Assembly: GCA_009692305.1 (NCBI GenBank)
Contig: SHZK01000002.1
Coordinates: 266,549 to 330,548, forward strand
Direction: 5' to 3'
DNA length: 64,000 nt
DNA from: Gammaproteobacteria bacterium
GTDB taxonomy: Bacteria; Pseudomonadota; Gammaproteobacteria; Pseudomonadales; Pseudohongiellaceae
Shown here: positions 29,880-39,198 of the stretch, one piece after another
Layout of the letters: the number at the start of each line of letters is the position of its first letter
How positions within the stretch are numbered: the first letter of the stretch is position 1
Program-made: the position numbers and the translations under genes
The notes under the pieces: model-generated
What the model was told of the DNA's origin: nothing
Databases searched by the model: none
Seen by the model: the letters and a program-made list of their open reading frames with translations, nothing else

Positions 29880-31040
29880 TTATTGCTTGCCTAAATAGAC
29901 GACCGCCTGTTTGTCCAGAATGCTGAGCAAATCGCCCATGCCGACATTTGCATCCAACAGGTGCAAACCCCAACCGGCATCGGGCGTGCCCTCGGCGGTG
30001 AGGATATCACCGGCGATATCATCTGTGCGCGGGTCGGCTGCATTGGCATGAACGCTTAGCTCGAGATAGTGGTGCGTGCCGGAGCTGACACAGTCAACGC
30101 TGAGCAAGCCTGGCGCCTTGGCAAAGGGTGTATCCAACTTGGGCTGTGCGCTGGTCCAGGCTGCCACTGCAGTACGCCCTTCCTGCACGGCGCTCAGGTA
30201 GGCGTCGGCTTCGTTACTTCCTGTCGCAAGCCAGGCCGGATTAGTACAGGCCGCCACGCTGTCGCGACCATTGCGGCCGAACAGCGCATTGGCTGTCGGC
30301 TCTATCGTGTCGCGAAAAGTCGCGTAGACGATGATGCACTGGATGTCACGGGCCGAGGTACACAATGGCATCTGTTTGAAGGCGCCGCCAACGACTTGAC
30401 CCGCTGGTACCCGCACTGTGGTGCCAAGCAACATCGCTGAAATGATTTTTTCCTGCACCGGCTTGCCATCAATTTCGGCAGCGATCAGCTGGATCAACAC
30501 GCCAGAACCCTGGGAATGTCGGACCAACACAACCCCACGAACATTGTTGTAGTTTGCAAGATAGTAGTTCCAGGCGCTCAGCACATCGTTATAGCCCAGA
30601 GTCCGATCCGCCCCGGCAATGCCGCCGCGCAAAGCACTGAGGGTGGACTGGCGATACATGGGTGCAAAGGTGGGGCAATGGGCGCCGAAACGGGCGAATT
30701 GCTGCAATACCACATTGTATTCCTCAGGTCCGGCCAGCAGGTCGCTGTTAGCGGTAGCGTCCAAGGAAACCGTGGGATAGACGTAGAAACAGTCAATCGG
30801 AGCGTCGGTGAACGGTGTAAACATTTCTGTTGTCAGGCGGCCGTCGGCGGCGACTATGGTGGCGGTGAGGTCCACATGACAGGCGCCGAGGTCACTGTCG
30901 GCGCCTCGGCAGAGCCAGCTGTCTGCGTTGGCGTAATCGACGGGTACAGTTTGGGCGCTTACGCTGGCAGCCAGGGCCAGTCCGGCCACAGCAAGCAGGG
31001 CGAGGATTGGGAGTTTTGATTGAGGATGCTTAATATTCAT
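29880..31040 (-). CDS. DUF3089 family secreted alpha/beta hydrolase-like protein
   Basis: The ATG at 31040 gives 386 residues with a signal peptide (PILALLAVAGLALAASVSA, then QTVPVDYANA). The body matches DUF3089: PIDCFYVYPTVSLD near 83-96, FAPMYRQSTLSAL near 124-136, VLVRHSQGSGVLIQLIAAEI near 177-196, and SGTHHYLELSVHA. The HSQGS element is the nucleophile elbow with serine; family members usually have glycine where arginine precedes it here. Probably an esterase or lipase-like periplasmic enzyme; substrate unknown. It heads a minus-strand group with the quinoproteins. Confidence 0.82.
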   Translation of the reverse strand: MNIKHPQSKLPILALLAVAGLALAASVSAQTVPVDYANADSWLCRGADSDLGACHVDLTATIVAADGRLTTEMFTPFTDAPIDCFYVYPTVSLDATANSDLLAGPEEYNVVLQQFARFGAHCPTFAPMYRQSTLSALRGGIAGADRTLGYNDVLSAWNYYLANYNNVRGVVLVRHSQGSGVLIQLIAAEIDGKPVQEKIISAMLLGTTVRVPAGQVVGGAFKQMPLCTSARDIQCIIVYATFRDTIEPTANALFGRNGRDSVAACTNPAWLATGSNEADAYLSAVQEGRTAVAAWTSAQPKLDTPFAKAPGLLSVDCVSSGTHHYLELSVHANAADPRTDDIAGDILTAEGTPDAGWGLHLLDANVGMGDLLSILDKQAVVYLGKQ

Positions 31041-31388
31041 AATTGTTGTGGTCTCGCGGAAATAGAATTTTAGAAGCAGCATTGTGGCCGGGCTTTATTG
31101 GGTGATGCCTCGAACTCGCATGCCCGATTGGGATTGGGCGCCTCTGGGAGGAGATGTGTTGCTGACCTCATATTTGCTCTCCTTGTTCAGGCGGAACATC
31201 TAATTCCAATTCGAACAAGCACAGCTTAGACTTCGAAAAATACCTCCAGCAAGTTAGCGTTGTGTGCATTGCAAGTCAATGATGCGGGCCGGCATGTCTT
31301 GCCACCTCTACATCACATTGACTATGCATCCAGCGCCTTGGACATTAGCTGGCCTCTTGGCTTGATACGGCGAGCACAGGAACACAGC
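31041..31388. other. Intergenic region between divergent genes
   Basis: 348 bases between the DUF3089 gene and the MAPEG gene. It should hold promoters for both, but I see no convincing -35/-10 pair. The repeated motif CCGATTGGGATTGGGCG lies near 31125-31141. No coding potential was recognised. Confidence 0.4.
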
Positions 31389-31781
31389 ATGACGTTTGAA
31401 CTCTGGTTACTTTTATATGCCTCACTACTCGGGCTGGTACATATGACAGCCGCTTCGTTTACTTTCAAGGCGCAGGTCGGCAACGCTTACACCGTCGGCG
31501 CGCGCGATGAAGCAATCCAACCTACCGGCGTAGCTGGGCGCCTGCACCGAGCACAACAAAACTTTTTGAAAACTTTCCCGCTTTTTGCGGTTTGCGTTCT
31601 GATCAATTTTGTTACCGGGACCGCAGGCGCCCTCAGCTATTGGGGTTGCATATTGTATGTGTCAGGTCGCACGCTTTTCCTTCCGCTCTATGCCGCCGGT
31701 ATTCCCTGGATACGAACTTTTAGCTGGAACATCGCCACGCTCGGTCTGATGATGGTTGGCGCGCAAGTGTTCTTTGTATGA
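31389..31781 (+). CDS. MAPEG family membrane protein
   Basis: Four-helix membrane protein of the MAPEG superfamily (eicosanoid and glutathione metabolism relatives); bacterial substrate unknown. From the ATG at 31389 the product has 130 residues with the family pattern QPTGVAGRLHRAQQNFLKTF near 46-65 and SGRTLFLPLYAAGIPWIRTF near 92-111, the segments that carry the conserved arginine/asparagine. An open frame 43 codons upstream lacks support. It stands alone, divergent from DUF3089. Confidence 0.82.
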   Translation: MTFELWLLLYASLLGLVHMTAASFTFKAQVGNAYTVGARDEAIQPTGVAGRLHRAQQNFLKTFPLFAVCVLINFVTGTAGALSYWGCILYVSGRTLFLPLYAAGIPWIRTFSWNIATLGLMMVGAQVFFV

Positions 31782-32061
31782 AGCTCAATTTTTAGATCAC
31801 GTAATCAAGTGCAATTCCGGCTCAGGTCTCGAGTTTCTTTAAAATGCACGAATGCGAGAAAGCTAAGACCACTACCAAAGCGGACTACACTTTTGGGGGG
31901 CATACTTCTTAAATGTTTTCTGCAAAGCAGGTCCGCGGCGCAGGCCTCTTGCATGCGATTGCAATATGGGTGCTGGTGATTTCTCTGCTGTTGATCAGGT
32001 TGGCAACTTGAAGTTTCTGGAGAGACTGCGTCATAGTCTATGTCATATGGCACACTGCTCA

Positions 32062-33456
32062 TTAAAAATCCACGCCCGACACATTGCATTGCCCGTTTAT
32101 ACCAACGGAAATCCTTTGCAAGCCTGGGCCTGATGTAGTTGAGCAACTGTAGCCGCCTGGAATAAATTTATTCCCCCAGGCATTGCAATCCGCTATGGCG
32201 CAGAACTTGCCGGTGGTGCCCTGTGCGGCTCCCATGATTGTTGCGCACTGAGACGAACTGCCACAACTCCAATTTGCATAGACAGAGCTACTACTAGGGG
32301 TCGGTGTAGGTGTTGGTGTAGGTGTAGGTGTGGCAGCCGCTATGTCCAACTGCACCCAGACGCAAGTTTGATTGCCGGATAAATCTACAGCACAGACCCG
32401 AAATTCCCTGCTCCGTCCTGAGGTTTTCGGAATACCACTTAATACGCCATTGGGAGCAAGAATAAGTCCGATTGGCGGAAACCCGCCAAAGGTAGCCAAT
32501 TTGTAGTGATAGGGGGGATTGCCCCCACTTGCAATTCCGGAGAAATCTATCTGACCTTGAGCGCCTGCTCTGAAACCGGCCAACATGGGGTCGGGTTGAA
32601 ACTACACTACCGGTATGTCATCAAATACAATTGTGTTGGTGCCCGTCGCAATGGACGCCGTCAAGGCAGCAGGGTTGGGTGCAGACTCCGTTAGCTTAAT
32701 CTCGAATGTGTAATTCCCGGTGGGCAAGGTTTTGGTGGGCAGATCGTAAAAATCAGGAGCAATCACATCGCCCAGCGGAAACCGGGTCACTACAGCGACC
32801 GGACTGCTGGTCCAATCCAGGTTAGGGCTCAAGTAAAAAGGCAAGCTATTGTTCAGGCTCACACTGATGAAAAGATCTGCCAGTCTGCCGGCAGCTTCCA
32901 TCGCATCAGTTTTTGCAGACAGTTTCAGCGCGTCTGCTTGATTCGTCTGATAGTGGTTTCTATTTCCGGCGATGATCGCAGATGGCGGCGCAATCGCTAT
33001 GGAGCAGTTGCCGCCAGAACACTGCATGGTGTGGCCTTTGGAGGTAAGCGAAAAATCCACCGTGTACCAGGTGGTGCCGCTGTACTCTCTCAACAATAAT
33101 GCAATATTCTAGGAGCCATTTGGTGGATACGTTCCCGCGACCGAACCACTGGAGACATTCGTCAGGGAACTACCACCATTCAGCGTGCTCATCTGATAAG
33201 TCGGGAGTCTGTAACCCGGTTGTGCACCGCCGTTGTAGGGCGTATCGAAAGCCCACAACTCCAATCGTAGAGTTCCAGAATTTCCACCGCTGGCAAAGTT
33301 GGTTATTTTGCCAGCACTTAAAACAACGGAGCTGCCACTGTATTGATAACTCCAGATGCCAGAGATGCGCACATCAGTAGCCGCACGGGAGAGCGAAGTA
33401 AAAGCACAGAAGAGACACAATAAAGCACAACGAAGTCGCGATAATTTGAGCATCAC
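32062..33456 (-). pseudogene. Secreted cysteine-rich, Thr-Pro-linker protein interrupted by two in-frame TAG codons
   Basis: One frame of 465 codons runs from 33456 to 32062, stopped twice by TAG, at 33109-33111 and 32602-32604, with no frame change. Part 1 has a signal peptide (LRCALLCLFCAFTSLSRAAT) and a beta-rich domain. Text on both sides of each TAG reads as continuous protein (GTYPPNGS / NIALLLREYSG and FDDIPVV / FQPDPMLAGFRAG). After the second TAG come an Ig-like segment (GGNPPYHYK, GLILAPNGVLSGIP), seven Thr-Pro repeats and a terminal domain with six cysteines (WSCGSSSQC to GQCNVSGVDF). The family is not one I can name. Most likely a decaying gene; readthrough is the alternative. Confidence 0.65.
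32298..32334. repeat. Hexanucleotide repeat encoding a Thr-Pro linker
   Basis: Plus-strand units of GGTGTA with small changes, encoding ACACCT (Thr-Pro) repeats on the minus strand. Such linkers join domains of secreted proteins and vary in copy number by slippage. Confidence 0.7.
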
Positions 33457-33694
33457 GCTTACTCTTTTTAATGTAGTCGCAATACACGCATAAATGCTGG
33501 GGCCAGAGGCGGTGCGTTAATCGCTGGCAGGACTGCCGTACAGGTCAGCCGAGTCTAGCACCCCCGATTCATTAAATTCTATGGCTATTTCCAGGCAAGA
33601 ATTTCCATAGATACTGACACAAGAAGCGCGCAAGCCAGCCCCAATGCCAAATCGCAATTGTCAGAGACCCTGCCAGATTGTTACTCTCTCCCGC

Positions 33695-34966
33695 ATGAAT
33701 GAAACGAGCACAGAGCAATTGATACAAGCGGCCGGGAAACTGGCCAACAGCGGTCGCTGGCAGGATGCCGAGCGTGTATGGCAGGAAGTGCAGAGACGGG
33801 AGCCGCAACATCCACAGGCACTTTATAGTCTGGGCATTCACGCACTGCAGCGCGGCGCCCTTGCCGAGGCGGAAAAATTACTCCGCGCCGGCCGCGCGGT
33901 GGCGCCGACGAATGTGTCCCTGTTGATGTCCTTGCGCGCCGTATGCCAACAACGGGGTAATGTTGAGGGAGAACTGGAAGCGATCGACGCGGCGTTAATC
34001 GTGGATGCGTATTACTACCCTGCGCTACTGGCGCGAGGCAGCTATCTGGAACGCACTGGCAACAACTATGACGCCATCAGCATTTACCAGAACGTGCTCA
34101 AGATCGCGCCGTTGCCTGCGCACTGGCCCGAGGGCTTGCGCGCACATCTGCAACACGCACGCAATATGGTGGATCGTCACACCCAGGATTACTCTGCCTA
34201 TCTTGCCAACAAACTGGCGCAGCTGCAGACCGCATTAACGCCTGACCTCGCTCCGCGCTGGCGTGAAGCGGCATCAATTCTGGCGGGAAAATCGCGGCCC
34301 TATGTGTCGGACAGCAATCAGTTATATGTCCCGCGCCTGCCCGCCATTCCGTTTTATGAGCGCGCACAGTTTCCGTGGCTGGCGGCACTGGAAGCCAAGA
34401 CCGATAGCATCTGTGCGGAATTGCTCGCTGTATTGCAGGCTGATCGGGATTGCTTCACACCATATATCAAATACAATCCTGGCGAGCCAGTGAACCAGTG
34501 GCAGGAATTGAATCATTCCCTGCAGTGGAGTTCCTTCGACCTTTGGCGTGGCGGTATCCCGCAACAGGAAAATCTGCAGCGTTGTCCGGTAACAGGGCAG
34601 GCGCTACGCGAACTTGATGTCGCCGACATCGCCGGCTTGTGTCCCAATGCGATGTTTTCCGCGCTGGCACCGAAGACTCACATTCCTCCGCACCACGGCG
34701 AAACCAATGCGCGACTGGTGGCGCACCTGCCATTAATCATTCCGGATAAATGTAAACTCAGGGTCGGGTTTGAAGAACGACAATGGGAATTGGGCAAGGT
34801 ACTGATTTTCGATGACACGCTGGAACATGAAGCCTTTAACGACAGTGATGAATTGCGGGTGGTGCTGATATTCGACACCTGGAACCCGTTGCTGACCCTG
34901 GAGGAACGCGCCATGGTGAGGGCGATGACCTCCGCCGCGCGCGACTACGCGACCGACAGTAAATAA
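33695..34966 (+). CDS. TPR-repeat aspartyl/asparaginyl beta-hydroxylase family protein
   Basis: Predicted Fe(II)/2-oxoglutarate oxygenase. The ATG at 33695 gives 423 residues. The N-terminal part holds TPR helices (GRWQDAERVWQEVQRREPQH near 20-39, GALAEAEKLLRAGRAVAPTN near 53-72, and further repeats to about 150). The C-terminal part is an Asp_Arg_Hydrox domain with metal/cosubstrate residues in IPPHHGETNARLVAHLPLII near 331-350 and LIFDDTLEHEAFNDSDELRV near 370-389. Target protein or molecule unknown; relatives act on aspartate/asparagine or in lipid A modification. It converges with the COG3146 gene. Confidence 0.85.
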   Translation: MNETSTEQLIQAAGKLANSGRWQDAERVWQEVQRREPQHPQALYSLGIHALQRGALAEAEKLLRAGRAVAPTNVSLLMSLRAVCQQRGNVEGELEAIDAALIVDAYYYPALLARGSYLERTGNNYDAISIYQNVLKIAPLPAHWPEGLRAHLQHARNMVDRHTQDYSAYLANKLAQLQTALTPDLAPRWREAASILAGKSRPYVSDSNQLYVPRLPAIPFYERAQFPWLAALEAKTDSICAELLAVLQADRDCFTPYIKYNPGEPVNQWQELNHSLQWSSFDLWRGGIPQQENLQRCPVTGQALRELDVADIAGLCPNAMFSALAPKTHIPPHHGETNARLVAHLPLIIPDKCKLRVGFEERQWELGKVLIFDDTLEHEAFNDSDELRVVLIFDTWNPLLTLEERAMVRAMTSAARDYATDSK

Positions 34967-35143
34967 TTTTCTCGCCCAGTTTATCAAAAGGGTATTGGCA
35001 GGTTTATTGGCCGGATGTGACCGAGGGTCTGCTTTGGGCCGTTGAATCCCGCACTAAGAAAGGCTGGAATAGCTTTGTCCGGCATCATTACCATGCGATG
35101 TAATAACGCCTGGCTCTCTAGGGTTTCTGCCGCATCACACGCG

Positions 35144-36316
35144 CTACTTGGTGTCCACTTTCAGGTCGTGTTTGAAAGGCAGTAATTCGCCTGCCTGCTG
35201 TTGGTATTGCAGAATGTGTTGTTGCTCTGCTTCCAGAAAATGTTTTATCGCTTGCGCGAAACCAGCTGCCTTTATCCAGTGATTGGAGTACGTCAGTATC
35301 GGCACGAAGCCGCGCTGAATCTTGTGTTCGCCTTGCGCACCGGAGTCAAAACCCTGTAGCCCGTGTTCGATGGCATAGTCCTGTCCCTGGTAGTAACAAG
35401 TTTCGAAATGCAGAAACTGGTAATCCTGACTGCTACCCCAGTAGCGTCCATACAGAGTAGATTGATTCTTGAAAAATAGAGCTGCCGCTATGTCATTGCC
35501 GTCGGCGCGCGCCACGTTCATGAACAATTGCTCTGGCATGTGCCGGGATAAATGCTCAAAAAACTCCAGCGTCAGGTACCCTTGCATACCGCGCATCTTG
35601 TAGGTGCTTTGGTAGTACATATAGAAGCGACGCCACAGCGCTGCATCGATATTCGCCCCTTCGACTCGCGCAAAGGTAACGCCTGCATCGTGTACCCTGC
35701 TGCGCTCCCTGCGAATGTTCTTGCGCTTGCGGGAGTTCAGGGTCTCCAGAAAATGTTCGAAGTCTCGGTAATCCTTGTTATACCAGTGAAACTGGCAACC
35801 AGTGCGACTCATCAGTCCGTGGGACGCGAAAGTGTCGAACTGGTCTTTTACCGGGAACAAGACGTGCCAGGAAGACGCCTGGATGCGTTGTGCCTGCTCC
35901 GCAATCTTGTCGAAAATCAGCTTGCTCACGGCAGCCAGTGTATAGCCCGGTTTAATGAAGAGCCGACTACCGACGCTGGGAGTAAACGGAACTGCCGTAA
36001 CGAACTTCGGATAGTATTGAAAGCCATGGCTCTGGTAGGCATTCGCCCACGCCCAGTCGAAGACATACTCACCATAGGAATTGGTCTTCAGGTAGAGCGG
36101 CATTACCGCGACCAGAGTCCTGGCGCCATCCTGCAGCAGGTGTACCGTGACGTGATGCGGCTGCCAGCCGGTGCCTTTGCTGGTGCACCCGGTAAGTTCA
36201 AGCCCCTGCAGAAATTCGTAGCGTGTGAACGGGTTTTCTGTGCCAGACAGTGCATTCCAGTCTGTGGCACCGATGTTGGCGATGGAGTCTACGAAGCTGA
36301 GTTCTAATGTGGCCAT
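35144..36316 (-). CDS. COG3146/DUF482 family GNAT-like acyltransferase
   Basis: Predicted N-acyltransferase related to FemAB/GNAT proteins; substrate unknown. The 390-residue protein matches the family across its length: NPFTRYEFLQGLELTGC near 28-44, GEYVFDWAWANAYQSHGFQY near 81-100, LNSRKRKNIRRERSRV near 195-210, FETCYYQGQDYAIEHGLQGF near 302-321 and GEHKIQRGF near 326. The ATG at 36316 is divergent from hexR, 67 bases away. Confidence 0.88.
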   Translation of the reverse strand: MATLELSFVDSIANIGATDWNALSGTENPFTRYEFLQGLELTGCTSKGTGWQPHHVTVHLLQDGARTLVAVMPLYLKTNSYGEYVFDWAWANAYQSHGFQYYPKFVTAVPFTPSVGSRLFIKPGYTLAAVSKLIFDKIAEQAQRIQASSWHVLFPVKDQFDTFASHGLMSRTGCQFHWYNKDYRDFEHFLETLNSRKRKNIRRERSRVHDAGVTFARVEGANIDAALWRRFYMYYQSTYKMRGMQGYLTLEFFEHLSRHMPEQLFMNVARADGNDIAAALFFKNQSTLYGRYWGSSQDYQFLHFETCYYQGQDYAIEHGLQGFDSGAQGEHKIQRGFVPILTYSNHWIKAAGFAQAIKHFLEAEQQHILQYQQQAGELLPFKHDLKVDTK

Positions 36317-36383
36317 GGATTCGGATGCAAGCGCCAGACAAATTCAGTAGTATCGTGGCGTCTTTTAATTTAACAGGTGCCGG

Positions 36384-37241
36384 GTGGATTCACCTAATCT
36401 GATACGACGTATCGCAGACAACATGACGTCTTTGCGCAAGTCCGAAGCAAAAGTCGCCAGTTATGTGCTTGAGCACGCGAATGATGTGATCAAAATGCGC
36501 ATCGTTGATCTGGCGGCGAAGACCGGCGTCAGCGAGCCTACTGTTATTCGGTTTTGTCGTGCCGTTGGTCACGAGGGTTTTCTCGCTTTCAAACTGCAAT
36601 TGGCTCAACAGGTCAGCCTCGGTGGCGTGTATACTCAGTTTGCCGTGGATGACAAGGACACTGTCGAAGATCTGCGCAACAAGGTTTTCGATACCACGGT
36701 GGGTTCCCTACTCACGGTGCGCGACGAACTTGACCCTGCGGTACTTGAAATGGCTATCAAAATTATCAGCAACGCGAAGCGCGTGGAATTCTACGGCTTC
36801 GGCGCTTCCGGTTCCGTGGCGGCAGACGCCCAGCACAAGTTCTTCCGCTTACAGCTGTCTACCGCTGCTTATACCGATCCTCACATACAACACATGTCGG
36901 CAATCTCGCTGGGCAAGAACGATGTGGTGGTGGCAATCTCCCAGTCTGGTGAGACCAGAGCGTTACTGCAGAGCGTGCGACTGGCGATGGAGGCCGGTGC
37001 TACCGTGATCGGTCTGGCACCAAAAGGTACGCCACTGAGTGAGCAGTGCAGTATTCCGATCTATGTAAATATGGAAGAAGATCATCAGGCGTTCGCGCCT
37101 GTGTCGTCACGCATCGCACATCTGGTGGTTATCGATGTGCTGGCGACTGGTGTAGCACGCAATCGCAAGCCACTGTTGAAGGAACATCTGAAGCGACTGA
37201 ACAGAAGCCAGAAGGCATTGCGCACTCCTGGCTCGAACTAG
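36384..37241 (+). CDS. hexR: HexR, RpiR-family regulator of glucose metabolism
   Basis: Repressor that responds to 2-keto-3-deoxy-6-phosphogluconate and controls Entner-Doudoroff and central carbon genes. The 285-residue protein starts with GTG at 36384; the first residues NLIRRIADNMTSLRKSEAKV match HexR. The helix-turn-helix (AAKTGVSEPTVIRFCRAVG near 44-62) and the SIS domain (VEFYGFGASGSVAADAQHKF near 134-153, VVAISQSGETRALL near 183-196) are clear. It ends in a rho-independent terminator and converges with glmS. Confidence 0.92.
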   Translation: MDSPNLIRRIADNMTSLRKSEAKVASYVLEHANDVIKMRIVDLAAKTGVSEPTVIRFCRAVGHEGFLAFKLQLAQQVSLGGVYTQFAVDDKDTVEDLRNKVFDTTVGSLLTVRDELDPAVLEMAIKIISNAKRVEFYGFGASGSVAADAQHKFFRLQLSTAAYTDPHIQHMSAISLGKNDVVVAISQSGETRALLQSVRLAMEAGATVIGLAPKGTPLSEQCSIPIYVNMEEDHQAFAPVSSRIAHLVVIDVLATGVARNRKPLLKEHLKRLNRSQKALRTPGSN

Positions 37242-37247
37242 ACTGCG

Positions 37248-37274
37248 CTGCGGTTGTTCAGACCGCAGATTTTT
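37248..37274 (+). terminator. Rho-independent terminator of hexR
   Basis: CTGCGGT (37248-37254) pairs with ACCGCAG (37262-37268) across a 7-base loop and is followed by ATTTTT. It separates convergent hexR and glmS. Confidence 0.8.
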
Positions 37275-37282
37275 CCCAACCC

Positions 37283-39115
37283 CTATTCGACTGTTACAGA
37301 CTTTGCCAGGTTACGGGGGTGATCGACATCCGTTCCTTTGGTGATCGCGACATGATAGGACAAAAGCTGCAGCGGAATGGTGAATACGATTGGATCGAGA
37401 ATTTCCGGGCAATGGGGCACATTGATGACCTGCACATTTTTGTCGCTCTGCAGTTTGATACTCTCGTCAGCAAATACATAAAGCCTGCCGCCGCGTGCAC
37501 TAACTTCTGACAAGTTTGCCTTTAGCTTGCCCAAAAGATCATTGTTGGGCGCTACGGCAATGACTGGCATGTTAGAGTCCACCAATGCCAGCGGGCCGTG
37601 TTTTAACTCTCCTGCTGGATAAGCCTCAGCGTGGATATAGGAAATTTCCTTGAGCTTCAGCGCACCTTCCTTGGCGATGGGATAGTGAATCCCGCGACCG
37701 AGGAACAAACTATGGAATTTGTTGGCAAACTGTTTGGAGGTTTTCTCTATCTGAGCATCCAGCTTTAGCGTGTTCTCGATCGAGCGCGGTAGTTTGCTCA
37801 GATCCCTGACCAGCTTGGCTTCCTGCTCCGGTTTCAAACCATTACGCCGTGCCAGCACAATGGTCAGGATTAAAAGGACGGCGAGTTGTGTAGTAAACGC
37901 CTTGGTTGAGGCGACGCCGATTTCCTGACCGGCCATCGTCAACAGGCAGAAGTCAGATTCGCGCACCAGCGAACTGGTAGCGACATTGCAAATCGCCAGG
38001 CTGCCAATATATTTTTCCTTCTTCGCATAACGCAGTGCCGCCAGGGTGTCAGCAGTTTCGCCTGATTGCGAGACAGTGACGAACAGGGTATCGGGCTGCA
38101 CAATGATGTCGCGATAGCGATAGTCACTGGCGATGTCTACCTGACAGGGTAAGCGTGCAATAGATTCCAGCCAGTACTTTGCCACCATTCCCGCATGGAA
38201 ACTGGTGCCACATGCCACTATTTGTACGACTCTGGTCTTGTCGAAGATGCCCTTCGCCTTGATTCCGAATGCTTCTTCCAGCACGCGCGTCGCACTGATG
38301 CGACCATCAAGCGTGTCTTTTATTACTTTGGGTTGCTCGAAGATTTCCTTCAGCATGAAATGCTTGAATTCCCCCTTCTCCGCATCAGCCATGTTGTTGT
38401 GCACCAAGGTGACTTTGCGTCTGACCTTTTTGTCACCATGCCAGATTTCATAGGAATTCAGCGTGACCTTGGCGATGTCACCTTCTTCCAGATACACATA
38501 ACGGTCAGTCACCTGCCCCAGTGCGAGCGGGTCAGATGCGATGAAATTTTCACCGATGCCTATACCAATCACCAGTGGACTGCCGCTGCGAGCGGCAATG
38601 ATCTGGTCCGGTTGGGCATTGTCAATTACGCAGATACCGTAGGCGCCATGCAATAATTTGATGGTGCGCTTTACCGCATCTAACAAGCTTACCTTGCCAC
38701 CCTTGCGCGCCTGATGAATCAGGTGCGCGATGGTTTCAGTGTCAGTTTCAGTCTTGAAGGAGTAGCCGGCCTTGATCAGTTTATCGCGCAGGACTTCGTA
38801 GTTCTCAATGATGCCGTTGTGCACGACGGCCACGTCATCAGATTTATGCGGGTGGGCATTGGCTACTGTAGGTTTGCCATGGGTGGCCCAGCGCGTATGA
38901 GCGATGCCGAGAGTGCCCTTGGCTTTCGACTTCTTCGCAGCATCAATAAGCTTCTGTACCTTACCCACTGCCTTTATATGGTTGATCTGGCCATTGGTAC
39001 GGTTGATCAGTGCCAGGCCTGCGGAATCATATCCGCGGTATTCCAGGCGTTTCAGCCCTTCCAGCAAGATGCCGGAGACTTCTCGCTCGGCGATTGCGCC
39101 TACTATTCCACACAT
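37283..39115 (-). CDS. glmS: Glutamine-fructose-6-phosphate aminotransferase (isomerising)
   Basis: First step of UDP-GlcNAc synthesis: glucosamine 6-phosphate from fructose 6-phosphate and glutamine. The 610 residues open MCGIVGAIAE with the catalytic Cys2 exposed after methionine removal, then RLEYRGYDSAGLAL near 23-36, IAHTRWATHGKP near 73-84, HNGIIENYEVLR near 98-109, and the two SIS domains (VTVSQSGETADTLAALRYAK near 350-369, PIAKEGALKLKEISYIHAEA near 482-501). The C terminus is HPRNLAKSVTVE. It lies downstream of glmU on the same strand, so the two steps are probably co-expressed. Confidence 0.97.
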   Translation of the reverse strand: MCGIVGAIAEREVSGILLEGLKRLEYRGYDSAGLALINRTNGQINHIKAVGKVQKLIDAAKKSKAKGTLGIAHTRWATHGKPTVANAHPHKSDDVAVVHNGIIENYEVLRDKLIKAGYSFKTETDTETIAHLIHQARKGGKVSLLDAVKRTIKLLHGAYGICVIDNAQPDQIIAARSGSPLVIGIGIGENFIASDPLALGQVTDRYVYLEEGDIAKVTLNSYEIWHGDKKVRRKVTLVHNNMADAEKGEFKHFMLKEIFEQPKVIKDTLDGRISATRVLEEAFGIKAKGIFDKTRVVQIVACGTSFHAGMVAKYWLESIARLPCQVDIASDYRYRDIIVQPDTLFVTVSQSGETADTLAALRYAKKEKYIGSLAICNVATSSLVRESDFCLLTMAGQEIGVASTKAFTTQLAVLLILTIVLARRNGLKPEQEAKLVRDLSKLPRSIENTLKLDAQIEKTSKQFANKFHSLFLGRGIHYPIAKEGALKLKEISYIHAEAYPAGELKHGPLALVDSNMPVIAVAPNNDLLGKLKANLSEVSARGGRLYVFADESIKLQSDKNVQVINVPHCPEILDPIVFTIPLQLLSYHVAITKGTDVDHPRNLAKSVTVE

Positions 39116-39198
39116 AATTTAAATCCTGCAGATTTGTTTGGTGCTAGCACTTTTAAATGCAGTGGCGCACTAATTCCAGACGCGCGCTTAATCAAAAT

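Noticed and set aside
31805..32146. Small minus-strand gene downstream of the TAG-interrupted frame
   Set aside because: It overlaps the conserved cysteine-rich end of that frame in another phase and shows no recognisable features.
32062..33456. TAG reassigned to a sense codon in this genome
   Set aside because: TAG is the natural stop of several intact genes here, such as spoT, slmA, gmk, rpoZ and mnmG, so global reassignment is excluded; only local readthrough or decay remains.
35552..36307. Long plus-strand open frame inside the COG3146 gene
   Set aside because: It is antisense to a conserved family over its full length and has no start signal.
39116..39198. glmS ribozyme or other riboswitch before glmS
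   Set aside because: The gap is only 83 bases and no ribozyme core is visible; such ribozymes are typical of Firmicutes.
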